NCBI GenBank assembly: GCA_951799425.1
Contig: OX637393.1
Span: 27,442,244-27,506,243, forward strand
Source of the DNA: Ilex aquifolium
Taxonomy: Eukaryota; Streptophyta; Magnoliopsida; Aquifoliales; Aquifoliaceae
DNA length: 64,000 nt
Reading direction: 5' to 3'
Below, piece by piece: positions 23,280 through 32,975 of this stretch. The first letter of the stretch is position 1. Every line of letters begins with the position of its first letter. The notes below the pieces were generated by a model that saw only the letters and a program-made list of their open reading frames with translations, made no database searches and was not told the DNA's origin. A program made the position numbers and the translations under genes.

Positions 23280-24610
23280 TCCAGGTGAGGTGAATCATCT
23301 CGCGGATCGCCAAAAGCTTGAATTATTTTTGCTCTACTCTCAAGAAGGCAGTCCATGTCTCCAGCTTAGCGGCTCTCTCGCGGGTCACTAAAAGCTTGGC
23401 CTATCTCTGCTCTGCTCTCAAGAAGGCAGCCTATGTGTCCAGCTTAGTGGCTTTCTCGCGGGTCACCAAAAGCTTGGCCTATCTTTCCTCTCATCTCAAG
23501 CAAGCAACCTATACCTCCAGCTTAGCGGCTCTCTCACGGGTCGCCAAAAGCTCGGCCTCAAAAGGTGTAGCTCTTTCACAAGCAACCCTCAAATTCTGCC
23601 TCTCTTCTCATGCGAGCAGCCTCACAGTCAGCCTACCTCTAGCTTATCGACTCTCTCACGGTCGCCAGAAGCTCAGTCTCAAGAGTCGCATCTCTCTCAC
23701 GGGCAACCTCAAACTCTGTCTTTGCTCTCACGCAAACAGCCTCTATTTTATAGGCCGATGTGTCTGCCCCTTTCACCAAGTAATCATGTTGGATATTTCG
23801 ATGTTCAAGTAACATTGTTTTTGTCATCTCTAGGCACGCTCTTGAAACTCAAGCCGTCTGAAACTCGAGGGACTACATTAGATTGAATGTCAACAATTGG
23901 GCCTCATCCTTTTTGCGGCCATCCGGCACCGCCGCCTCATTGCCGCAGCGCTCCCACGTTTAACACCTAGCGCAAACAAGGCCTGCGTGCTCCCAACACT
24001 AAGGATTTGGCACCTGCTCCTGGCACCAGCCTCATCACGCCCCCTCGTGGCGCCTAACTCCCGGTGTCCCTTCCTCCTGCACCTGGGCAGCCCCATGCCA
24101 AGCATCCACCGCTGCCGCTCCTGGCTCGCCCAACATCGAAGATCCCACCGGCGCTGCCCGTTCACCCCAGGCCGTTCCCAGCGCCCAGTGATGCCGCTGC
24201 GTGCTCCCCTGGCCGAGCCCAGCCCATGGCGATGCCCTCTCCATGATTAGCACGCCCTCGCCTTCAGCATCCTGGGTTGCCTTGCCGAGCAGCGCCCATT
24301 GTGCCTCGCCCTCAGCAGTGCCCATGGCGTCTTCGCCCATCCTCGAGGCGTAGCCGTGCCTTTGGCGCCTCACCATCGGAGCCCACTTATACCCCATCGT
24401 CGCCCTCGACACCCATGGAGCACCCAGGCTCGCCAACACCCGCTGCCTCACTGACGCCAGCTTCGACGCCGATTGCTCCGTCGTTGCTACCTCCTCTCCG
24501 ATGACAATGACTTCTTGCATCTCCCCTCCTTCATCTGACAGCGGTCTCCGTTCACCTAGCTCATGGATAACCTCCCTAGCCTCACTCAACTTGCTACCAC
24601 TCATGGTCAT
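23280..24610 (-). pseudogene. element H antisense ORF remnant (coiled coil plus GC-rich linker)
   Basis: An antisense frame begins with Met at 24610-24608 (MTMSGSKLSEAREVIHELGE) next to the 3' LTR and stays open to about 24035 through a GC-rich, Ala/Gly/Arg-rich part. Further left the minus strand reads as charged helical repeats (for example LLVTREKATKLDT, LLVTRERAAKLET) with stops, typical of a decayed coiled coil. Tat-lineage elements commonly carry an antisense ORF between pol and the 3' LTR, and that is my reading. The plus-strand ORFs here (Pro/Ala-rich, 23897-24504; Ser/Leu-rich, 23318-23812) look like shadows. Confidence 0.6.
23318..23560. repeat. 78-bp tandem repeat inside element H
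   Basis: Three units of 78 bp (26 codons) with shared phrases such as AAAAGCTTGGCCTAT and AGAAGGCAG. Because 78 is a multiple of 3, unit gain or loss would keep the antisense coiled-coil frame. Confidence 0.85.
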
Positions 24611-24721
24611 GAACTGTATCAAGAAAGAAAAAGGGTCATCAATCAAAAAGAGTCTGTGTAAGCCAGAATTCAAATTCAACCAAATGCCCTATTCTCCAAG
24701 TTTTATTGGACACGAGGCATT

Positions 24722-24731
24722 GGGGGGCAAA
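24722..24731 (+). other. polypurine tract of element H
   Basis: GGGGGGCAAA lies directly before the 3' LTR start (TGATGTGTC at 24732). Confidence 0.75.
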
Positions 24732-25463
24732 TGATGTGTCAGGCCCAAGGGCCCAACTCAAGTTATAAGCCTAGTTGAATTAAGAGTCCAACTAAAAAAG
24801 ATCCAATGGGTCAAGCCCAAAATAAGTCCACGCCCAGTCAAGCTCATCAGGATTCGAGGAGCTACATCACCAAGGGGGTAGGTAGGGTCATCCCAAGAGC
24901 CTCATCTAAGCCACCTTGGAGTAAGGTCCATCCCAAGAGCCTCATCCAAGCCACCTTGGAGTAAGCACCATCCCAAGAGCCTCATCCAAGCCACCTTGGA
25001 GTAAGGGTCATCCAAGAGCCTCATCCACGCCGCCTTGGAAGAAGTCAACCACCACGTCATCCTTTGACTGGATCTTATGGGGAGCGCCGTAACTGCCTCA
25101 TCCATTGAGAAGATGGCACCAGCTTCACCAAATTAGCCTTTTAGTTACTGATAAGCCGCCTCAATCTGTTAGGAGGCGACTATAAATTTTAAGCACCGCC
25201 AATATTTGGGGGACATCACACACAATCGAGCACACATGTTATCATTCTCCCCTATCTCTCATAGCTTATATCTCCCTGCTCTCCCTACAATCCTCGAAGT
25301 AATAAAATACTCAGACGACCCTAGCCCTTCATAGTTGACGTAGGTCACGTTGACTGAACCACTCTACATCTTTGTTTATCTTGAGTTACTCTCTCTACTT
25401 AATTACTATATTAATTATTAATCACTCGACCGGTGATACATAAAATCAATTTGTGCATCATCA
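24732..25463 (+). repeat. element H 3' LTR (732 bp)
   Basis: Matches 21489-22181 with scattered substitutions. The 39-bp length difference fits one extra unit of the 40-bp tandem repeat (24889-25048: three good units and one diverged). It ends GTGCATCATCA at 25463, followed by the duplication ATAGT. Confidence 0.92.
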
Positions 25464-25468
25464 ATAGT

Positions 25469-26120
25469 ATCTCATAAAACCCTAGAATTAGTAGCAGACC
25501 CTTCCCAACTGGGCAATACATATATGAATTTCATGTCTTACCCATAAAATCTCAACACATTGGTTGGTGTCTACCCATTCATGTTCCTATATCTAGTTTG
25601 GTGTAAGAGGGGCACTTTGGCTCTAACATGAGTGCCACCTACAGCCCCTACACATCCTTATAATCACCAATTTTGATGAATTAGATTGAGTACATGTATA
25701 CATTATATATTCCTTGAACCACCTCCACTTCGGATCATTGCTATTATCTTGGAGTGGGTAAGACCTCTTTAGTAGTAGTTGCCTCAACTTTAGAACTGCT
25801 TGAAGAACCGAGTTGAAATGTCTTCTCACAGTCTCCCCAGACCTAATGAAGTTGAACCTAAATAGACGATATTTTTCATTATGTCCTATAATACTCAAGA
25901 ATATCGCAATCATCTCTTCGACACTCACATTTTTAGTGTCGTTAAGTCCACCTACATCCCTAGCTAAGCAACACAAGACATGGAATGTATGTCTATCCAT
26001 CCTAAATTGTTCAAAACAAGTTCTATCACTTTCACCTAAGAGCTTATGGAGATCCACACTTTGTGCACAGAACCTATCTACTGAACTAGGCAATACCTGC
26101 CTCTTTCGTTTTTCATTGGC
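25469..26120 (-). pseudogene. PIF/Harbinger transposase, N-terminal part
   Basis: Start of the DDE transposase that cuts and pastes PIF/Harbinger elements. Reading leftward from a probable splice acceptor (minus strand TTGCATTGTAG before 26120): VDLHKLLGESDRTCFEQFRM, RHTFHVLCCLARDVGGL, VEEMIAIFLSIIGHN, SGETVRRHFNSVLQAVLKL, the usual N-terminal helical region. Then come GAVGGTHVRAKVPL, the first catalytic box with Gly in place of Asp, TPTNVLRFYG, and WEGSATNSRVL just before element H. One frameshift lies near 25670, and stops near 25570 and 25490. With the changed catalytic residues this copy is inactive. Confidence 0.85.
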
Positions 26121-28632
26121 CTACAATGCAACCATAACCATCAAAATACATGAACAAACAATAACAAAATCTCTGACTACACTATCAAGAGCAACAAGCA
26201 AAGCGACAACTTTGTCATGCTTACGAGTCATACTCACTGAAATAATAACAAAATCCTCCAACCTATCAACAGTTAAAGATATGAGGTAATTTAGACATAC
26301 TTCAATAAAAATGGAGACAAATGCACAGGTAAAGTAAATAAAATTCATATATTATTGTAATGTAATGAATATTGATAAGTAGCTAAAATATTGATTATTT
26401 ACAGTCTTACCGAAAGGTATGAAGACATCTAGAGAGATAGCGTTGGAGATGAAGAAAAGTCTGAAAGGTAATGATGATTTCAATGCTAGAATAAGAACAA
26501 TTGGGGGGTCAAAGCTACAAACATCGTCGTATATCAAAGGGAAAAAAAGAAGTTACAGTTCTTTGCATGAAAAAATCTGAAAAACCATATCACACTTATC
26601 CCAAATATACAAAAGTGAAATAAAGCATTCTCAATTTCACATCAAAATTTGTATATCACTACAACATCATGCATAGCATTGTCAGGTTTTCTAATAAAAA
26701 GAACATAACTCAATGAAATTAATTAAATTTCTTCAAAACAAAATTACATCTTGATGTGGATCAAATAGTAACACTGGCATGTAGAACAAACATTCAAAAT
26801 GTTACATGTATATGTATCTATGTATTAAAAGAAGAGAAGAAAAATAAAAAATAAATACTAAAAAGGGAGCTGAAGACCATCAAATAAGCATGAGAATGTC
26901 GTTTAATGCCGCCCAAAATTCAGAAGCTATAAATTATTAGTGCCAACTTAAATCAAGTTTAAAATAGGCAAGGAAACTTTCAAAAAAACCATGATTAATA
27001 TTTGGTAAACCACCTAGCAAATTTTACCATAGTCCAACACAACCTTGTTACAACCTTGCCATGACACCAACTTTAAGATCTCAAAAATACAAAGTTGGCT
27101 GCTAGCAGTCATCTCTAATTACTAAAATAAAAGATATGCAAATAGATAGCAAGTATAAGTTTTGGATCTGTTGATAGACAGTGTTCAAATGATAACATAT
27201 GCAATGTTCAAATGATAACACATATTATAAATTCAAATGATAGATATTGTTCAAAGGGTCATGCAATGGAAAACAACATGCAATATGTGACATGAAAATA
27301 TAATTCCCAAATGGTTAATGGTGCTAAGTTATTCTGAAAGTTAGTAAGTTGAGAACTAGACTAGATACCCAACTGTATACTCAAACTAGATAAAATAGTT
27401 AGACAACAAATGAAGGGGATGGACATCTCTTCTGGAAATATGAGTCAACAACCACAAGTTTTATTGCAAAACCATTTGAATATGATCTGATAAGAAAACC
27501 ATTTACATGGTTCAAACCCATGGATTGAATTGGTTATCTGGAAAGAAAACCACAAAGTTACATGGTTCAAACCTAGAATATTTTCAGAAGATATCAGTTT
27601 TGATCCAAATGATACAGAATATGGGAGGTTTGATTGGGGTTTTGAGAACTTCGGACTGAGATTTTGGGGTCAAACAAAATACAACCAACCACGCTTCCTC
27701 AAACACTCTTGAACCACCAGCCCTAACCCAGCCCACACACTGTGCGAAAAAAGAGAGGAAAAAAATAGACATGAAAAAAAGGGACATACCTGTACCTCGA
27801 TCAGATCTGGTTTTGTTGAAGAAGATAAAGGCTTTATATAGGCCAAGCACAACATCGATTTCTCCTCTGAACATTGGATTGCATTGAAATGGTGAAAAAT
27901 CTATCTACAATTTCATCCATAACCACTATTTTTCCGTCGTTGGTACAAAAACTGAGTTTTTTCTTCCCTTTTTCAAGAGATTCCTATCATTCGTTAAGAT
28001 TGGGTCAGGATTGGGTAGATAGGAAATTAAATTAGTGAAAATTGAGAATGAGTCCCCTAGATGGACTTATAATGACTTGAGTTCTGGAAAAAAAATTGAT
28101 TTTGGAGTAAGTTCATGTTTAAACTTATATGAAGGTACTTAAGTCCACTTATTTTTTAAATCTCAAAACTATCTCTAACGGTGTTAGTTTTGTCCAGTTA
28201 TGAAAAGTTACATATGTTAGATCATTGAGGTATATATGAAAACTCTTAATTGAGTTATATATGGAAACCGTTTATTAAATATTATGATAATTAACATAAG
28301 TTTTATATGCAAATTATATATTTTGATAGTTATATATGGGAAACTTAATGTACGAATAAATTGTTGGTCTATTAAGTCAAAATCATATCACAAAATTTCC
28401 TTAACAACAATAATGCATAATATAGGGAGGCTGAACAATGCCAACAGAGTTCAGTAACACGAATGTTAATATATAGTAGCATTCATGTTACTATATGATT
28501 GAAGTTATAATTAGGGTCGTGTTACCAGTACAGTCGTGTTACTATACTGACACTAATATTAATATAGTGAATTTTAACATACAATTGCAAACCTTGAGAC
28601 GTATATTATGTAACATACACTTTAATATTCAC
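26121..28632. other. unassigned AT-rich region, probably 5' part of the Harbinger element and older flank
   Basis: It lies upstream (in minus sense) of the transposase and may hold its first intron, promoter and terminal repeat, but I cannot mark the terminus. Short ORFs (27530-27874) have no recognisable motifs. Around 28440-28570 GTTACTATA and AACATGAAT-like words recur in both orientations, an imperfect inverted structure. I see nothing else. Confidence 0.3.
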
Positions 28633-28824
28633 AGTAACTTCAAGAATTCGAACAAATAATTAATCCTTAACCTAACTAAACAACAAATCACACTTATCTT
28701 ACAAACATATAACTTCAAACAAATTCAAGTCTAATGTTTCTTCAACCTAACCTAATAATCCAGTGATAATCCACAACCTACAGTTCTCATGTAAGACCTA
28801 ATTCCTAGGCTTTGATATCAAACC
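28633..28824 (-). repeat. second LARD leader fragment with primer-binding site
   Basis: Nearly identical to 36130-36321. The minus strand after the LTR end reads TTTGATATCAAAGCCTAGG, a mutated form of TTTGGTATCAGAGCCTAGG. Similarity stops at CAAGAATTCG (28633), marking a deletion or recombination breakpoint. Confidence 0.82.
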
Positions 28825-29060
28825 TGTAACGCCCCAAAATCCACCCTGGAAGGTATTACTATCTATAACCATTCATATCATGAGAGCAACTAATGAAATC
28901 CATAAATAAACGAAATTCCATTCATCATCCATAATAAATATCCCAAAGCATGACAATTACATCCAAAAACTAAATATTATCTTACAGCGGAATAAATAAA
29001 ATATTATCCTTAACATTGTCTCATAATTAACCTCCCAGTCTAGAACATAAATGAAACACT

Positions 29061-29306
29061 CTAAACATCCACCTTAGGATCCACATTCCCATCAATTTGA
29101 GCTTCCCAATGTACCTGCTCATCCAATCCGAGCTCTTCCTCTAAATCATAATCTGAAAAAGATGTTATTTGTAGGGGGTGAGCACTAAGCTCTGTAGGAA
29201 AATCCTCCCAAGCTCGAACAAGGTTTTGAAAACATATAAAACAGGTCAGTCTTATTTTACAAAATATCATATATATTTTTGAAATAAAACAGTGACAGTT
29301 CATCAA
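29061..29306 (-). other. conserved acidic mini-ORF in LTR D
   Basis: An 81-codon frame. In its C-terminal half it has LVRAWEDFPTELSAHPLQ followed, in the same frame, by YDLEEELGLDEQVHWEAQ and ending VDV-TAG. Here the two conserved blocks are joined in one frame, unlike in LTRs B and G. Confidence 0.5.
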
Positions 29307-29404
29307 ATCTCAAGTTTACGTAGTAGAAATACATTAAATGAAGAAGTAAAACCAACATTACCACGTTTTCATCCATCTAAGCTTCCCATTACTAACATTG
29401 TATC

Positions 29405-30102
29405 TAGGGGTGTCAAACGTGTCGGGTTAAACAGGTGACGAGTGAAAAATATGTAAACCTGTACACGACACATTTAATAAACGGGTGAAAAATCTCAACA
29501 CGAACACGACCCGTTTAATAAACGGGTAACACGACACGACTCATTTAACCCGTTTAATTTTAAAAAAATTATATCAACAAATTTTAATACTCAAACTTTT
29601 TTTTATTGCCAATTGCACTTACCTCAAAAAAGAGGAATTTTTACCCAAATCTCATAAAAATCAGACTTGAAGGCTTAAAAAAAAATGAAAGAGGCCATTG
29701 CCTTTTATAGGCAACTCAACTCTCCCCATCTCCCCTCATTTTCCAATGTGGGACAAAAACAAAAGGCATTGGTTTGCCTTTGTCTTTGAAGTGCTCCACA
29801 TCTCCCCTCCTTTGTCTTTGAACTAATACTTTACTTTTTTTTTTGTATTGATTTCTTTACTTCTTTTTTTCTTGCTAATTTTTTAAAATAATTATTAATT
29901 TATTATTATATTAATTTTATTTAAACGGGTAAATATGTGATAAACGGTTTGACAGGTCTCACCCGAACACGACCCGTTTATTAAACGTGTTTGGCGTGTC
30001 AACCCGTTTATCACCCAAACCCGTTAAGATCTTACCCAAACCCGTTTAATTCGTGTTGATTCGTGTCGGTTAATCGTGTCGTGTCGGATTTTGACAGCCC
30101 TA
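29405..30102. mobile_element. hAT-like non-autonomous element in LTR D
   Basis: 698 bp with terminal repeats TAGGGGTGTCAAA / TTTTGACAGCCCTA and an 8-bp duplication ATTGTATC (29397-29404 and 30103-30110), the size typical of hAT. LTR E has the empty site (ATTGTATC once, about 36914). It has no transposase, and its interior is rich in ACCCGTTTA / TAAACGGGT words in both orientations. Confidence 0.9.
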
Positions 30103-30791
30103 ATTGTATCTCAGGTATGTAGTAAGACTTAAAATGAATACACCCATTGAGAATATTCTGACCCACACACACGCACCCAATCCTCGCAAGGATACACAAC
30201 TTTAGGAAGGGCGTATACCGACGCATCGGCAGTGCTGAATCCAACCTAGGAATAGTATACTAGCCCTCAGCCTCGATACCCATGAGCGAATAGTGGTTTG
30301 ATCATCGCAAGACACCAACCCCACTACGAGTGGTAGGGAACCTTCAAACCCACTCGGGGTAAGAAACCCATCTACCCACGCTACGATACCCGGTCAACGA
30401 TCACCCATGTTCATCAAAACATCCACATAAGAGATAAAATACTAAATAAATTCACTAAATCACAGGTAAACCAAAAACCATAATTCCACAGGTAAACCAA
30501 GAACCATAATTCCACAAGTATGCTTCCAGAACAACTCAATAAAATATGCAAGAGATCATCAAGAAATATAATTTTATGGTTTAAATAAAACACTAGAGAT
30601 TTTAAATCAAAAACAGTGGAATATCAAGATTAAAATCTATATTTCTTGAAAACTAGGGTTTTGATAACTAGAACGAGAGTTTTCATGGTTGTCAAACGAT
30701 AACCTCATTCAAGACATGATACAATTTGCAAGAAAACCAAGAACAATGATTTCATAACATATATATATGATTTAGAATAAAAACATACATA

Positions 30792-32222
30792 CAGGGGCGG
30801 AGCCAGAAATTTTGCTCAGGGTGGGCACTTTAATTATGCACTATAATTTTTTTCCATCTAACCAACCACACTATGTAACATATTTATATTTATTATATTA
30901 TATTTGATATATGAAGTCCATTTAATATAAAAAATTCCAAAAAAAAAAATGTATATTGCCAAGGGCGGAGCCATGAATATCTATAATGGAGGCAAAATAT
31001 AATTGGTATAAAAAAATATTTAACCGAAATTAATACAAAAAAATTCAGTTCAAGAAGGAAAAAAAAAAAGTAAGAATCAACACTAAATTATTGTGAAATA
31101 GTAAATTCAATTTTTATTTAGCCGAAACAAAATCTTAACAAAAAGACACAAAATAATTTTTTTAGTACATTTTAACCTATTTATATATTTCAATAAAATA
31201 TAAAAATTTTAATATCTCTAAAATTTTGTATATGAATTAAATGTAAATTAATTTTCACTAATTTTCTATCAATGCGCACAATCACAAGTACGTAGTAAAA
31301 TTATTTTTTATTTAGTTACAAAATTTAGTTGAGATCATTATTAATCTTACAGAGAAATTTCCTATTCAAAATAGTTTGAAATATTTTTAGATTATAACCT
31401 TTTATTTTTTGTATACAATCGTATTTTATTAGGTTATAGACTAATATTACTAAAAAAATGGTAAATGAAAACTAAAAATTATTCTTAAAAGGTAACGAAC
31501 ATTGTGTTAGATAAAGAGAAATATTGTATTTTCGTCAATATACAAATAGAACATTGACTCAATCCAAAACTAACTTATTTATTTTAGAAGGTTAGTGGTC
31601 CACTAATTTATTAAAAAAAAAAGACTAGAATCATTATTAAAATTTTCAAAAATTTAGGACGTAAATATAATGTATAAAATAATTTTATAGGTCGGTGCAA
31701 GGAAGGACAAAAAAACTCAAGGAACTGAGCTTCTCGTGTGTTGAGCTTCTCTCTGTTTCTTCTCTTTTTCTTGTGGCTGGGCAGTGGGCAGCTAGGAGTG
31801 AGTGAGACAGAGAGGAAAAAAAAAAGGAAAGACAACATAGGTTTTAGTCAAGTGGACCAAAAATTTTGTTTTTTAATGATAGATGGGCCAAAAATTTTGT
31901 TTTTAATGTTGGGCCAAAAATTTTGTTTTTAATGTTGGGCTAAAAGTTTGGTTTTTTTAATAGGTTTGAGTGGATTATAATAGGTCAAATATTTGATTTT
32001 TTAATAAGTTTGAGTAGATAATAGTGAGCTCAATTTTTTTTTGTTTTAAATGGGCTTAATTTTTTAATTATTTTGGGTAAATAATGTGGGCCTAATATAA
32101 ATGAGGGGGGCACACATAATATATATGTATAAATATATAATACATATACCTCAGTATTAAAAAAAAAAAAAATTTGAGGGGGGGCACGTGACCACCCTGG
32201 CCCTTGCCTCCCTCCGCCTGTG
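30792..32222. mobile_element. second hAT-like element in LTR D
   Basis: 1.43 kb with ends CAGGGGCGGAGCC and CTCCGCCTGTG (inverted CACAGGCGGAG), and CATACATA on both sides (30784-30791 and 32223-32230). LTR E shows the empty site near 37601. A second end-like motif (AAGGGCGGAGCCATG) occurs at about 30961, suggesting a composite. The interior is AT-rich with a 26-bp tandem repeat (GGGCCAAAAATTTTG type) at about 31860-31960. No transposase. Confidence 0.8.
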
Positions 32223-32975
32223 CATACATATATATTAATCCTAGCCTCAATGAACAAGTTTAGGAAAAAATCCCTACCTTGATTCTTGAATCTTGATCCT
32301 AATGTGTTTCGTTGTGATTACCCCACGTTAATCCTTCAAGATTTATCCCGTTCTTCCTCTTTTTCTTCTCCTCAAACTTTTTTAGGTTTCTTGGGGTTGA
32401 AAAATAGGTAAAGAATCTTTAGATCACGGCCCTAGGGTATTTATAGGCTGAAAAATAGAGAATTCTCGTATGGGCGCGGGTAGAAGTCTGCCCCTGACTT
32501 ACAGATAGATTTTGACCTAGTTAGAGGCCGATTCAAGAAATTTTCGTGAAATACAATTTTGTAGCCCTTGAAGTTTAGTTTTTACAGTAAAAATTTCAGG
32601 TCAATCAAATATCGGAGTGAAAATTTATAGCCAAAATACTAAGGTTGTGTCAAATTCCTTTCTACCCAAATCCTCTCTAAAATAGGTTTTAACTCTAGAG
32701 TACTTCTAAACTTCTAATACAACTCATATAACCTCTTCCAATATTTTTCGATGAAAACTTTATTTTGACCTAAAAATATTTATAAAATTACTTAATCACC
32801 TTTCTCAAATTTAAACATCTCCAAAACTCAATTTACCCTGAACGTAAAAACGCACGAAACTCAAATTTTATAATCAGTCTTTCAACAATGATTTTAATTT
32901 TTTACCATCATTTTATTCATCTTAAGAGAACTCTTAAGATAATATCCTTCTTTAATTTTAACACGGGGTCTTACA

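Larger units (their letters stand above)
21489..25463 (+). mobile_element. element H: gag-only Tat-like LTR retrotransposon
   Basis: Complete LTR-to-LTR element of about 3.98 kb with target duplication ATAGT (21484-21488 and 25464-25468). Order: 5' LTR 21489-22181, primer-binding-type TTGGCGCCGTCTGTGGG at 22184, degenerate gag, antisense coiled-coil/GC-rich ORF remnant, polypurine tract, 3' LTR 24732-25463. There is no protease, RT or integrase, so it is a non-autonomous derivative. The Gag type and the antisense ORF point to the Tat lineage. Confidence 0.9.
28825..32975 (-). repeat. LTR D (about 2.0 kb plus two hAT-like inserts)
   Basis: Starts TGTAACGCCCC and ends CACGGGGTCTTACA. Removing the inserts at 29405-30102 and 30792-32222 with one TSD copy each leaves about 2.0 kb, matching LTR E. 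A TATA-like element (minus-strand CTATAAATA) lies near 32438-32446. The conserved block shared with LTRs C, F and G begins near 32510. Confidence 0.9.

Noticed and set aside
23897-24504. Pro/Ala/Arg-rich plus-strand ORFs in a GC-rich stretch
   Set aside because: They are shadows of the antisense frame (Met at 24610) of element H. Composition alone explains their openness.
25813-26289. 158-codon plus-strand ORF
   Set aside because: It overlaps the transposase N-terminus in antisense and has no family resemblance.
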